This document shows, one piece after another, positions 10,075-19,374 of a stretch of DNA of 64,000 nt (position 1 is its first letter; every line of letters begins with the position of its first letter). A program made the translations under genes and the position numbers. The stretch covers positions 178,072 through 242,071 of the forward strand of contig CADEFU010000007.1 in assembly GCA_902826695.1 (NCBI GenBank), written 5' to 3'. This DNA is from an uncultured Alphaproteobacteria bacterium (GTDB lineage: Bacteria; Pseudomonadota; Alphaproteobacteria; Micropepsales; Micropepsaceae). The notes under the pieces are model-generated. The model was not told where the DNA came from. It was given only the letters and a program-made list of their open reading frames with translations, and did not search any database.

Positions 10075-10323
10075 GAATCGTTTCTGTGGACATCGAAACC
10101 GATGCCGCAAGGCGCAAAAAAGCGCACACGATGCCCACAGACTGTGGACGATTTTCGGTCGGTCCCCCCGCAAGCATCGGTGACGCAAACACGGATGCGC
10201 GGCACTCGAGAATCGAGTGACCGCGCAAAGCATGCACTGATTCTAGTGGTTGTGGGAAAGCGAGTCTGCGCGCCGCCGGATTCTGGGGGATTCGCTACGG
10301 ATGGCCTCGACCCCATATGATTC
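10075..10323. promoter_or_regulatory. GANTC cluster (possible CcrM methylation control region)
   Basis: Seven GANTC sites occur within 249 bases, at 10075, 10210, 10239, 10262, 10279, 10289 and 10319, with an eighth at 9929. The last five crowd into the 85 bases just before the SPFH gene. GANTC is the target of the cell-cycle methyltransferase CcrM in alphaproteobacteria, and clusters in promoters can confer methylation/GcrA-dependent transcription. The clustering is seen directly; the regulatory role is inferred. Confidence 0.45.
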
Positions 10324-10337
10324 TAGGAAACAGGGAG

Positions 10338-11306
10338 ATGCGCGCAATGCTGACGATTGGTTTTGTCCTTTTGGTTTTTGCGGCCGTCATTGGGCTGGCG
10401 GCTTGGTCAGGCCCAGGCCGCAGCGCAGTCGTTCCTCGTGCACTCACCATGGCATCGGCCGTGTTTGGCGTGCTCGCTCTTATCGCCAGTGGCTTCACGC
10501 AGATCGGCGCGGGCCAGGTTGGGGTCGCAACGCTCTTCGGCGCAGTCGATCAGCAGCCGCTCTCTCAAGGTCTGCATCTCATCAATCCGCTGAAAAGCGT
10601 GACGCAGATGTCGACACGGACGGAGACCGTCAACGTGCACGCGGGGCCTGGCGGCAAAGAGGTAGCAGCAGGCGAGTCCGTCGATGCCATCTCCTCCGAC
10701 GGTATGCGCATGCCGCTCGACGTAACGGTCTACTACCGTCTTGTCGAAGCTGACGCGCCGTGGGTCTTCCAGCATTTGGGCCCCGACTTCGCGCAAAAGA
10801 TCGTGATCCCCGCGACCCGAACGGCTGTGCGCGAGGGCTTGGCCAAATTCAGCGCCCAGGAAGCCTACAGCTCCAAGCGCACTGATCTAACCACCGCAAT
10901 GCAGGACATTTTGCGCCAGCATCTGCGAGCGCTCCTCGACGACTACAGTTTCAAGGGCCAGGGTGTGGTGCTCCAACAAGTCCTGCTGCGCAATATCGGC
11001 ATTCCCGACCAAGTCCGCGATGCGATCGAAAAGAAGCTCTCCGCCGAGCAGCAAGCTCTGGCCATGCAGTTCGTGCTGCAAAAGGAAACACAGGAGGCTG
11101 AACGCAAGCGTATCGAAGCCCGCGGCATCGCCGACTTTCAGAAGATCGTGACCGAGGGAATCAGCGACAAGTTGTTGGCATGGAAGGGTATCGAAGCAAC
11201 CCTCGAAGTGTCCAAGAGCCCCAATGCTAAAGTTGTCGTGATCGGAAACGGTAAGAACGGTCTTCCCCTCATTTTCGACAGTTCAGGCACATCGGGCGGC
11301 AATTGA
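10338..11306 (+). CDS. SPFH/prohibitin-like membrane protein
   Basis: A band-7/SPFH-family protein of about 322 residues. Two N-terminal hydrophobic helices (about residues 4-22 and 33-50) precede the SPFH domain, which contains GQVGVATLFGAV, GLHLINPL and VFQHLGPDFAQKIVIPATRTAVRE. A helical stretch with SAEQQALAMQFVLQKETQEAERKRIEA follows, typical of prohibitin assembly regions. Such proteins form ring-like membrane scaffolds and often modulate proteases. The start is one of three nearby ATGs (10317, 10338, 10347); 10338 has AGGAAA seven bases upstream. The dense GANTC cluster before it suggests cell-cycle control. Confidence 0.85.
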   Translation: MRAMLTIGFVLLVFAAVIGLAAWSGPGRSAVVPRALTMASAVFGVLALIASGFTQIGAGQVGVATLFGAVDQQPLSQGLHLINPLKSVTQMSTRTETVNVHAGPGGKEVAAGESVDAISSDGMRMPLDVTVYYRLVEADAPWVFQHLGPDFAQKIVIPATRTAVREGLAKFSAQEAYSSKRTDLTTAMQDILRQHLRALLDDYSFKGQGVVLQQVLLRNIGIPDQVRDAIEKKLSAEQQALAMQFVLQKETQEAERKRIEARGIADFQKIVTEGISDKLLAWKGIEATLEVSKSPNAKVVVIGNGKNGLPLIFDSSGTSGGN

Positions 11307-11421
11307 CGCGCCCAAGAGGGGAGACAACCTCCCCAGAAACGGCATAATGGCCAAATCAGGCCTTATCCGAGCCGCAATTCGCGTATCTGTCGCCGCTTGG
11401 GATGCACCTCAGGAGTATTTG

Positions 11422-14253
11422 ATGCACGCGTCGCGTTTTGCCGGTCGCAGTCGGATTGCAGCGTCTCTCTTTTTCCTTCTGATTCTCTTAGTTGCACCGG
11501 TCGAGGCCAAAGGCCTCTGGCCGCACGAGGGCAGTGACCTCAAACCCGATCCGACGATCACCTTCGGCGTGCTGCCGAATGGCATGCGTTACGCGATCAA
11601 GCCGAACCGCAATCCCGAAGGCACGGTCACGCTGCGCCTGCGCGTCGCCGCCGGCTCGCTGCACGAGAACGAGAACGAGCGCGGCTTCGCTCACTTCTTG
11701 GAGCACATGGCCTTCAATGGCTCGCAGAACTACCCGGAAGGCGAGATGTTCCGCGCACTGCAGCGCATGGGCATACAAATCGGCTCGAACGCGAACGCTG
11801 CAACCGACTTCGACAACACGTCGTTCACGATCTCGCTGCCGAGCGTCCGCCCGCAAGTGCTCGACTCCGGATTCAACATCCTGCGCGAGATGTGCGACCG
11901 GCTCACGCTTGCCGCTGAGGCGATCGACAAGGAGCGCGGCGTCATCCTTTCCGAGGAACGCTCGCGCGATACGCCGGGTATGCGCGCGAACGTCGCCCAG
12001 ATCCGGTTGCTGTTCGCCGGCCAAAAATACCCGACCCGTTTTCCGATCGGCGACACGAACCTGATCCGCCGTGCGGGCCCGCAAGACCTGCGCGGCTACT
12101 ACCAACGCTACTATCGCCCTGATCGCACGCTTTTGGTCGTATCGGGCGATGTCAACCCGGCCACGATCAAGACCAAGATTGAGGCCGTTTTCTCCTCCTG
12201 GGCCAAACCCGCCACGCCGGCACCCGTAGAGGACTTCGGCAAACCGAAGCCGCGCACCCTCGAAGTGGCCCAGTCGATCCAACCGGGCCTCGACGAGAGC
12301 ATCGCGCTGAACTGGGTGCAGCCTGAGGACACCCGCCCCGACAACAAGGTCCGCCGCCGCGAAGTCCACGCGCGCCTCGTCGCGTTCACCGTCGTGAACC
12401 GCCGCTTGAGCAAACTCTCGCGCCTTCCCAACGCGCCGTTCATCGACGCCCGCATCGAACGCGAAGCCATCGGCGGGGCAGGGATCGTGACCGCGCTCGC
12501 CATCCGCACGCGCCCCGGCGAATGGCAGAAAGGCCTTGCCGCCGCCGAGCAGGAACTGCGCCGCGCACTCGTGCACGGCCTCCAGCAAGCCGAGGTCGAC
12601 CGCGAAGCGCTTGAGCAGCAATCGCCCTACAAGCTGACCGCCGCAAACGCGAACACGCGCGCCAACAACGACGTCGCCGACCTCATCATGGCGTCGGTCG
12701 AAAACAACCGCGTGCCGACGGACCCGCAAACCGACCTCGCCCTCTACACGGCGAGCATTGCGGGGCTGAAAGCGCAAACGGTAACGCAGGTACTGAAGTC
12801 GTCCGTCGGCAGCGGCGGCTCGCCGCTCATCTTTTTCACCAGCTCGACGCCGGTTGCAGGCGGCGACGCAGCAATCAAAGAAGCCTATCTCGCCAGTACC
12901 AAAGTGCCCGTCGCCGCGCCGCCGCCAAGCACGATCAAGCAGTTCATGTACCGCAATTTCGGCACCAAGGGCACGGTGGCCGAGCGCCGGACGGTCAACG
13001 ACTTGGGCGCAACGCTCGTGCGCTTCGCGAACGGCGTGAAGCTGAACGTGAAGCCCACAACGTACGAGAAGGACAAGGTCAGCGTCATCGCGCGCATTAG
13101 GGGCGGCTACCTGGCGCTCCCGAAGACCAAGCGCGGCGTCGCCTGGGCGTTGCCGTTCGCCTTCGTCGAAGGCGGTCTCGGTCAACTCGAGATCCAGGAA
13201 CTCGAGCAAACCGAACCCGGCCACTTCGCAGGCATCAATCTGAACGTTGACGAGGACGCCTTCCAGCTCTCGGGCGACACCGTCGAACGCGACGTGCTGC
13301 TGCAGCTGCAAGTGCTGGCGGCGTTTGCCTCCGACCCCGCTTACCGCCCCGACGGCCTGCGCCGCATTCAAGCCGCAGGCGACGGCCAAGTGCGCGAGCA
13401 AGCCTCGACGCCGATGGGCGTCCTCGCGCGCGAGATCACGGCACTCGTCCGCGACGGCGATCCGCGCTGGGCGTCGCCTTCGCTAGAGGACATGCGCGCG
13501 CTGACGATGGACGACATGAAATCGGCAATCGCGCCAGCCCTAGCCAGCGCTCCGATCGAAGTCACGATCGTCGGCCACGTGCGCGTCGAAGATGCGATCG
13601 AAGCAACAGCCAAGACGTTCGGCGCCTTCGCGCCGCGCGCCGCCGCGTATCAATACCCGAAGGGCAGTCTCGACGTCCGTTTCCCGACGAAGCGCCGCGA
13701 GATCGAACTTCGCCACGAAGGCCGCGAAGACCAAGCGGCGGTCGCCGCCGTCTGGCCCGGTCCGGACCTCTTCAGCGACACGCGCCGCGAGCGCGTCGTC
13801 GCCATCTTGAACGAGATCCTGCAACTTCGCTTGATCGACGAGGTGCGAGAAGCGCAAGGCTCGACCTACACCCCGTTCGGCACGTACTTCGCGTCGCCGA
13901 TTGTCAAAGGCCATGGCTATCTCCTGGCCGGCGTCGAGCCGAAGCCCGAGCAAGTGGACATGTTCTTCACCACGCTCGAGCAAATCGAAAAGGAGTTGAC
14001 GAGCGGCCCCGTCGGCAAAGACTTGCTCGACCGCGCGCGCAAGCCGGTGCTCTACCAGCACTATGCTGCGGAATCGACAAACGCCTACTGGATCGGCGCG
14101 CTTCAGGACATCCAATCCGACGCCCGCAACCTCGCCCGCGTGCGCTCGGAGATCGATGACTACGCCTCGATCACCGCCGAAGAAGTCGCCGCCGTCGCCC
14201 GCACCTTCCTCGACAGCAAGCGCCGGATCGATATCAGGGTTCTTCCGAAATAA
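11422..14253 (+). CDS. Secreted M16 family zinc metallopeptidase
   Basis: A pitrilysin-like protease of 943 residues. An N-terminal signal peptide (helix LFFLLILLVAPVEA, cleavage near residue 29) leads to the inverted zinc motif HFLEH at residues 91-95, with the downstream glutamate region ERGVILSEERSRD. A second, catalytically inactive M16-like half follows, giving the usual two-lobed clamp length. It probably degrades peptides in the periplasm. The ATG at 11422 is preceded by a perfect AGGAG six bases upstream; the frame opens at 11347, but that extension would place the signal peptide internally. It lies 115 bases after the SPFH gene. Confidence 0.93.
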   Translation: MHASRFAGRSRIAASLFFLLILLVAPVEAKGLWPHEGSDLKPDPTITFGVLPNGMRYAIKPNRNPEGTVTLRLRVAAGSLHENENERGFAHFLEHMAFNGSQNYPEGEMFRALQRMGIQIGSNANAATDFDNTSFTISLPSVRPQVLDSGFNILREMCDRLTLAAEAIDKERGVILSEERSRDTPGMRANVAQIRLLFAGQKYPTRFPIGDTNLIRRAGPQDLRGYYQRYYRPDRTLLVVSGDVNPATIKTKIEAVFSSWAKPATPAPVEDFGKPKPRTLEVAQSIQPGLDESIALNWVQPEDTRPDNKVRRREVHARLVAFTVVNRRLSKLSRLPNAPFIDARIEREAIGGAGIVTALAIRTRPGEWQKGLAAAEQELRRALVHGLQQAEVDREALEQQSPYKLTAANANTRANNDVADLIMASVENNRVPTDPQTDLALYTASIAGLKAQTVTQVLKSSVGSGGSPLIFFTSSTPVAGGDAAIKEAYLASTKVPVAAPPPSTIKQFMYRNFGTKGTVAERRTVNDLGATLVRFANGVKLNVKPTTYEKDKVSVIARIRGGYLALPKTKRGVAWALPFAFVEGGLGQLEIQELEQTEPGHFAGINLNVDEDAFQLSGDTVERDVLLQLQVLAAFASDPAYRPDGLRRIQAAGDGQVREQASTPMGVLAREITALVRDGDPRWASPSLEDMRALTMDDMKSAIAPALASAPIEVTIVGHVRVEDAIEATAKTFGAFAPRAAAYQYPKGSLDVRFPTKRREIELRHEGREDQAAVAAVWPGPDLFSDTRRERVVAILNEILQLRLIDEVREAQGSTYTPFGTYFASPIVKGHGYLLAGVEPKPEQVDMFFTTLEQIEKELTSGPVGKDLLDRARKPVLYQHYAAESTNAYWIGALQDIQSDARNLARVRSEIDDYASITAEEVAAVARTFLDSKRRIDIRVLPK

Positions 14254-14267
14254 TTGCGTTGGCGCGC

Positions 14268-15308
14268 CTACTCTTCGTAGGCGTGCCAACGTCCTTCGTC
14301 GTCGCGCACGCGCAAGCCCGCGTCGCTGCGCTCGATATCGCAAAGTTCCAAATTCGCTTTCGCGTGCCCGCCCGGAATGTCGAGCACGTAAGAGGGTAGG
14401 GCGATGCCGGATACGCGCCGCCGCAGCTCGCGCATCAGGGCCTGACCTTCTGCGATCGTGGTGCGGAAATGTGCCGTCCCGGGCGCCAGATCCGCGTGGT
14501 GAAGATAGTATGGCTTGATCCGGTTCTCGACGAACGCGCGCATCAGGTCGCTCAACGCCTCGACAGTGTCGTTCACGCCTTTGAGCAGAACCGTCTGGCT
14601 CAGCATCGGAATGCCCGCATCCACGATCCGCGCGACGGCAGCCTTGGCGGCGGGCGTGAGTTCCCGCGCATGGTTCGAATGAAGCGCAACATAGACGGTC
14701 GCTTGGCGTGTCTTCAGCGCGCGCACGAACTCGTCGCTCACGCGCTCCGGATCGACGACCGGCACCCGCGTGTGCCAGCGCAGCACCTTCACATGCTCGA
14801 TCGCGGCCAGCCGCTCGGTCAGATCGGCGGCTCGGCGCGGCGTCAGAACGAAGGGATCGCCGCCCGTCAGGATCACTTCCGAGATCTCAGCCCGCGCCGC
14901 GATGTAGTCGATCGCCGCGTCAAGCATCTCGGGTGACAGCCCGGGCTCGCGATCCGGCCCCACCATTTCGCGCCGGAAGCAGAAGCGGCAATAGACCGGG
15001 CATACATGCACGACCTTCAGCAAAACGCGGTCCGGATAGCGATGCACGACGCCCTCAACCGGCATGTGCGCCTTGTCGCCGATCGGATCAATCGACTCGT
15101 GCGGCAGCGCGTTCAGCTCCCGCGCATCCGGCACGAACTGCCGTGCAATCGGATCGTCCGCCTCATCCGCATCGATCAGCGCGTCCATCGCAGGCGTGAT
15201 CGCGACCGCGTACCGCTCGGCGACTTTTGCAAGCGTTTCGGTATGCGCGGCCTCCACCAGGCCCGCATCGACCAAATCGGCAATGGACTTCAGCGTGCGC
15301 GCCGTCAT
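14268..15308 (-). CDS. epmB: EF-P beta-lysylation protein EpmB (radical SAM)
   Basis: A radical-SAM enzyme of the lysine 2,3-aminomutase family, 346 residues. The iron-sulfur motif CPVYCRFC has cysteines at about residues 103, 107 and 110; the PLP region LLKGVNDTVEAL and PYYLHHADLAPGT also match. It converts alpha-lysine to beta-lysine for attachment to elongation factor P. The ATG at 15308 overlaps the stop of epmA by four bases (ATGA), so the two are translationally coupled. Its position beside epmA and efp makes EpmB far more likely than a catabolic lysine aminomutase. Confidence 0.92.
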   Translation of the reverse strand: MTARTLKSIADLVDAGLVEAAHTETLAKVAERYAVAITPAMDALIDADEADDPIARQFVPDARELNALPHESIDPIGDKAHMPVEGVVHRYPDRVLLKVVHVCPVYCRFCFRREMVGPDREPGLSPEMLDAAIDYIAARAEISEVILTGGDPFVLTPRRAADLTERLAAIEHVKVLRWHTRVPVVDPERVSDEFVRALKTRQATVYVALHSNHARELTPAAKAAVARIVDAGIPMLSQTVLLKGVNDTVEALSDLMRAFVENRIKPYYLHHADLAPGTAHFRTTIAEGQALMRELRRRVSGIALPSYVLDIPGGHAKANLELCDIERSDAGLRVRDDEGRWHAYEE

Positions 15309-16336
15309 GTTCGCCCTATCGGCGGCGTCCATAGCACATGCTCGATGCTGGGCGCGCCTGTCGCGAGCATCACGAGCCTGTCGAATCCAAGCGCGACGCC
15401 GCTCGCCTGCGGCATCTCCGCGAGCGCGGCCAGGAAGTCCTCATCGATCGGGTAGCGTTCGCCGTAGATGCGCTCTTTCTCGGCCATCTCGTGCGCGAAG
15501 CGGTGCCGCTGTTCCACCGGATCTGTCAACTCGCCGAACCCGTTCGCAAGTTCCACGCCGCACACATAGGCCTCGAACCGCTCAGCCACTCGGCGATCGC
15601 GCGCCGAAGCGCGAGCGAGCGCGGCCTCCACCCTGGGATACTCATCGAGAATGGTGATCGCATCAAACCCAAGCTTCGGCTCGACGCGCTCGCTCAGCAC
15701 GCGGCTGAACACATCCGACCAAGTATCGTCGGTCGCCACGTGCACGCCCGCCCGCTCGGCCTGCCGTGCAAGCGCGTCGCGATCGCTGGCGTCCGCCGTC
15801 ACCGTGCCAAGCAAGTCGATCCCGGCGTAGCGCGCAAAAGCTTCCGCCACCGTGATCCGCTGCACATCCGCATCCGCACGCACGCTGTGCCCGCGATAGG
15901 CGAGAGCACCACCACCCGCCGCAAGGCGGATCAAGGCCACACAGTCCGCGATCACCGCGTCGTACGTTTCCTCCGCCCGATACCACTCAAGCATCGTGAA
16001 CTCGGGAACGTTCACCGGCGCATGCTCGCGGTTGCGAAACACGCGCGCGAAGTCGAAGATGCGCCGCTCGCCGGCGGCCAAGAGTTTCTTGCACGCAAAC
16101 TCCGGCGAGGTGTGCAGATAGTATTGGCCGCCGTCCCGCCCGATCGCTTGCGTCGCGAAGGCGTGCAGATGGGTCTCATTCCCCGGCGACACTTGCAGCT
16201 GAGCGCACTCGACCTCGACAAAACTTTGCGCCTCGAAATGCCCACGGATCGCGGCCTTAATCCGGTTCCGCGCCAAGAGAAACGGCCGCCGATCGGCGTG
16301 CCGGTCGCGCGCCCACCAGGGCGAGTGCGTCACCAC
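15305..16336 (-). CDS. epmA: EF-P lysine ligase EpmA (GenX/PoxA)
   Basis: A truncated class II lysyl-tRNA-synthetase paralogue of 343 residues that lacks the tRNA anticodon-binding domain and instead joins (beta-)lysine to Lys34 of elongation factor P. Class II motif 2 is seen as [20 protein letters not shown] and motif 3 as [15 protein letters not shown]. It starts at GTG 16336 (a second GTG follows at 16333) and ends in an ATGA overlap with epmB. It is divergent from efp, with both promoters expected in 16337-16468. Confidence 0.95.
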   Translation of the reverse strand: MVTHSPWWARDRHADRRPFLLARNRIKAAIRGHFEAQSFVEVECAQLQVSPGNETHLHAFATQAIGRDGGQYYLHTSPEFACKKLLAAGERRIFDFARVFRNREHAPVNVPEFTMLEWYRAEETYDAVIADCVALIRLAAGGGALAYRGHSVRADADVQRITVAEAFARYAGIDLLGTVTADASDRDALARQAERAGVHVATDDTWSDVFSRVLSERVEPKLGFDAITILDEYPRVEAALARASARDRRVAERFEAYVCGVELANGFGELTDPVEQRHRFAHEMAEKERIYGERYPIDEDFLAALAEMPQASGVALGFDRLVMLATGAPSIEHVLWTPPIGRT

Positions 16337-16468
16337 GGCCTAAACCGCACGTTTCTGCCACCTTGGCGATTAGGCAACCGGCTGCTATCACCCGGGCCGA
16401 ATTCGTGCCCGGTGCGCCGGCCCATCGGGCCAGGCCTGAGCCGGGCGCTCTCATTTAAGGAGTGTCGC

Positions 16469-17038
16469 GTGGTTTCGGTCATCGCAAGCAATGTGCGTAA
16501 GGGCAACATCATCGATAAGGACGGCAAGCTCTATGTCGTTCTGACGGCGGAAAACTTTCACCCCGGCAAGGGCACGCCCACCACGCAGATCGAAATGCGC
16601 CGGATCAGCGACGGGGTCAAGGTAAACGACCGCTACAAGACGACCGACAGCCTCGAGAAGGCCTTCGTCGACATGCGCACGCACAACTATCTCTACCAGG
16701 ACGGCGACAACTACGTCTTCATGGATCCGGAAAATTTCGAGCAAGTCCACGTCTCGGCCGACATCCTGGGCGACGGCGTAAAGTACCTGCAAGAAAACAT
16801 GGAAGTGACGCTGAGCCTGCACAACGGCATCCCGATCGCGATCGAACTGCCGAACCGCATCGTGCTCGAAATCACGGAAACGGAACCTGTCGTCAAAGGC
16901 CAAACCGCCTCGTCCTCGTTCAAACCGGCGATGCTGTCGAACGGCGTGAAGACGGCGGTCCCGCCGCACATCAACGTCGGCACAAAGGTCGTCATCAACA
17001 CCGAAGACGGCTCCTACGTCGAACGCGCGAAGGACTAG
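16469..17038 (+). CDS. efp: Elongation factor P
   Basis: Translation factor of 189 residues that rescues ribosomes stalled on consecutive prolines. The modified loop reads HPGKGTP with the acceptor lysine exactly at residue 34, matching the neighbouring EpmA/EpmB modification genes. The remaining two barrels ([52 protein letters not shown]) are complete. The GTG start has AAGGAG six bases upstream. The reading frame is open for over a kilobase before this point, but that part is antisense to epmA. Confidence 0.97.
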   Translation: MVSVIASNVRKGNIIDKDGKLYVVLTAENFHPGKGTPTTQIEMRRISDGVKVNDRYKTTDSLEKAFVDMRTHNYLYQDGDNYVFMDPENFEQVHVSADILGDGVKYLQENMEVTLSLHNGIPIAIELPNRIVLEITETEPVVKGQTASSSFKPAMLSNGVKTAVPPHINVGTKVVINTEDGSYVERAKD

Positions 17039-17068
17039 GCTTCAACCCCAATCCGCGAGGTGTCGTGC

Positions 17069-17989
17069 ATGGCTTCCGCGTGGCTTTCCTTCAAAGAACG
17101 GCTGACGATCCCGGCGATCGCGGCGCCGATGTTCCTCGTCTCGGGCCCAAAGCTCGTGACAGCGGTCGCAAAGGCCGGCATGGCCGCGGCGTTCCCCGCG
17201 CCGAATGCGCGCACGATCGAAGACCTCGACCAATGGATGGGCGAGGTCAACGAAACGCTCGCGCAAGGCGACCGTCCGTGGGTCTTGAACATCGTCGCCC
17301 ACCATTCCTACGCGCGCCTGAAGGAAGAGCTTGAACTCATCGTCAAGCACAAGCCGCCGCTCGTGATCACGGCACTGGGCAGCCCGCACGCGGTGATCGA
17401 CGCCGTACATTCCTATGGCGGCCTCGTCTTCGCCGACGTGATCGATCTGCGCTTTGCCAAGAAGGCGCTCGAAGCGGGCGTCGATGGCCTCGTGTTGATT
17501 TGCGCCGGCGCCGGCGGCCATACGGGTGCGTTAAGCCCCTTCGCCTTCATCAGCGCCGTGCGCGGCATCTTCCCAGGCCCCATCGTGGTCGGTGGCGCGA
17601 TCGGCAACGGCCGCGCGGTCAAAGCCGTGGAAGTGCTGGGCGCCGACCTCGCCTATATCGGCACGCCGTTCGTGGCCGCGAAGGAGTCGCTCGCCCCCGA
17701 CGCCTACAAGCAAATGCTGATCACCTCGACGCACGAGGACCTTGTCACGACCGCCGCCGTCACCGGCGTGAAAGCGAACTGGCTCAAAGGCAGCCTGCAC
17801 GCCGTCGGCATCGACCCCGATAAAGCGAACATCGACGCCCCGAACTTCGGCGACCCGAACGTTGCTTTCAAGCGCTGGAAAGACACCTGGTCCGCCGGCC
17901 AAAGCGTCGACCTCGTCCAACGCATCGAACCGGCCGCAGATATCGTGGCCAGGTTCGTGCGGGAATATGAGGCTGCCGGACCAGCTTAA
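17069..17989 (+). CDS. Nitronate monooxygenase / NPD-type flavoprotein
   Basis: An FMN-dependent TIM-barrel enzyme of 306 residues in the 2-nitropropane dioxygenase (NMO) family, which oxidises nitronates such as propionate-3-nitronate. Characteristic parts are IPAIAAPMFLVSGPKLV at the start, the catalytic-histidine loop CAGAGGHTGALSPF and the phosphate-binding VVGGAIGNGRAV. The ATG at 17069 has CGAGG eight bases upstream; a GTG at 17060 is also possible. It follows efp by 30 bases and may be co-transcribed. Confidence 0.87.
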   Translation: MASAWLSFKERLTIPAIAAPMFLVSGPKLVTAVAKAGMAAAFPAPNARTIEDLDQWMGEVNETLAQGDRPWVLNIVAHHSYARLKEELELIVKHKPPLVITALGSPHAVIDAVHSYGGLVFADVIDLRFAKKALEAGVDGLVLICAGAGGHTGALSPFAFISAVRGIFPGPIVVGGAIGNGRAVKAVEVLGADLAYIGTPFVAAKESLAPDAYKQMLITSTHEDLVTTAAVTGVKANWLKGSLHAVGIDPDKANIDAPNFGDPNVAFKRWKDTWSAGQSVDLVQRIEPAADIVARFVREYEAAGPA

Positions 17990-18002
17990 GCGAGCCCGTT
18001 TG

Positions 18003-18626
18003 ATGAACCTGGAGCAACTAACCAGCCTCTTGGAGAAGTGGTACAGCGTTGCACCCGGTGGGTTGGGCCTCGACGCGGTGGCGACGGCCCATATCGCCAA
18101 TCCCACGCTTCGAGAGTTTTACGAGCGTCTCGGAGCACTCGCGGAATCCGGCACGCGCTTCTCGCATCCAAAGTCCCACCATCGGCCGCTGGCGACACAA
18201 GACCGCGTCTTGCCTGTGAGCGAACTGCGGCGCGAGGGCGATGCAACTATCTTCGTGCTTGAGAACCAAGACGTGTTCGTGATCGCGGCGCCAGATCAAA
18301 CAAGCCAAACGAATGCACTTGTTGCTGGCGACGTGGGCGACCTGCGTTTGCGCCACCTCACCGATCTCGGAGTGCCGCTCGATGAATTGCTGGTAACGCT
18401 TGCACTGAGTGAGACGATTTTTAGTGTACAAGATCGCTATCGCGCAACGTCCCCATCGCTGCTAAAGTCGCGCACAGCTGCGATCTCGGGAGTGCACTAT
18501 CGCGGTAGGTATGTGTGGCCGGAACTCTACTCCAATTTCTGGCTTTCGGACGATGTTTGGTACATGGATCACATTGGCTGCGGATGGGCAGCCCACCGAA
18601 GCATCTGGAAGCAGCCTCGTGCGTAA
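18003..18626 (+). CDS. Hypothetical protein, possibly SUKH/SMI1-like
   Basis: A protein of 207 residues without signal or membrane segments. The spacing of LREFYERLGAL, ELRREGDATIFVLENQDVFVIA and the following acidic stretches recalls the SMI1/KNR4 (SUKH) fold, in which a FYEENQG-like segment is typical; many such proteins are toxin immunity factors. This similarity is weak and judged by eye. The gene starts 13 bases after the nitronate monooxygenase stop and is followed by a toxin-antitoxin pair. Its codon use is less GC-biased than that of its neighbours, consistent with an acquired gene. Confidence 0.45.
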   Translation: MNLEQLTSLLEKWYSVAPGGLGLDAVATAHIANPTLREFYERLGALAESGTRFSHPKSHHRPLATQDRVLPVSELRREGDATIFVLENQDVFVIAAPDQTSQTNALVAGDVGDLRLRHLTDLGVPLDELLVTLALSETIFSVQDRYRATSPSLLKSRTAAISGVHYRGRYVWPELYSNFWLSDDVWYMDHIGCGWAAHRSIWKQPRA

Positions 18627-18760
18627 TGGGTGAGCATAAACACGCAACGCAAGTTCCGGCATTGTCATCCGCTTCGGCTGAAAAATGGCTAAGAAAGCAT
18701 GCACCTGCCTCGATGCACGGCAATCGTGACCTGGGGCCGCCAATCAGCTATGATGCGCTT

Positions 18761-18988
18761 ATGAGATTCAAGCGCATTACGATCGATCCGAAGAAGATGG
18801 ATGGCTTGCCGTGCATTCGCGGTTTGCGCATTCCCGTCGCAACTGTTGTTGCAATGGTTGCCGAAGGTATGACCGAGGTTGAGATTCTGACGTCTCATCC
18901 CGATCTTGAGGCCGCCGACATCAAAGAAGCGCTTCAATACGCGGCTGCGGCCGTGCGTGAGCGTGGTCTGCCGCTGGCGGGCGAGTGA
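18761..18988 (+). CDS. DUF433 antitoxin
   Basis: A 75-residue protein of the DUF433 family, small helix-turn-helix antitoxins. Conserved parts are RITIDPKKMDGLPCIRGLRI and HPDLEAADIKEALQYAA. The ATG at 18761 puts the family's first strand at the N-terminus; longer in-frame extensions carry no homology. Its stop overlaps the toxin start by four bases (GTGA), the usual toxin-antitoxin coupling. Such antitoxins normally repress their own promoter. Confidence 0.88.
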   Translation: MRFKRITIDPKKMDGLPCIRGLRIPVATVVAMVAEGMTEVEILTSHPDLEAADIKEALQYAAAAVRERGLPLAGE

Positions 18989-19353
18989 AGTTCTTAGTAG
19001 ACAATCCTCTGTCCCCTGCGCTCGCGTCCGCCTTGACGCTCGACGGGTACGATGCGGTTCATGTGCGCGACCTGTCACTTCGTGATGCGGAAGACGAGGT
19101 GATCTTCTTAAGAGCCGCACAAGACGGCCGCACAATCATTTCCGCGGACACCGACTTCGCAACGATGCTCGCGTTACGAAGCCAAACCAAGCCATCGGTC
19201 ATCTTGCTCCGAGTGGGCGTGTCTCACCGAGCAGAAGATCAGGCAGAGCTCTTGGTCGCAAACATGCCGGTAATCCAAGCGCACCTGGAGAGCGGCGCAG
19301 TCATCGTCTTCGACGGAACTCGCGTTCGCGTTCGAACGCTTCCAATTTCATAA
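18985..19353 (+). CDS. DUF5615 PIN-like toxin
   Basis: A 122-residue protein of the DUF5615 (PIN-like, Mut7-C-type) family, presumed RNases and partners of DUF433 antitoxins. The acidic active-site residues are visible in MKFLVDNPLSP (Asp6), RDAEDEVIF and TIISADTDFATML. The start is a GTG that overlaps the antitoxin stop. The target is unknown. Confidence 0.88.
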   Translation: MKFLVDNPLSPALASALTLDGYDAVHVRDLSLRDAEDEVIFLRAAQDGRTIISADTDFATMLALRSQTKPSVILLRVGVSHRAEDQAELLVANMPVIQAHLESGAVIVFDGTRVRVRTLPIS

Positions 19354-19374
19354 CATCTCGTTAGCAACCGAAGC

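Noticed and set aside
9840..10337. A cobalamin riboswitch or NrdR box upstream of nrdJ
   Set aside because: I looked for the B12-box core and for paired NrdR boxes and found neither; only the phased CAGATTTAGT words and GANTC sites stand out.
11488..13401. A 637-codon open frame antisense to the M16 peptidase gene
   Set aside because: Composition is typical of an antisense shadow; the peptidase frame has a signal peptide, zinc motif and ribosome-binding site.
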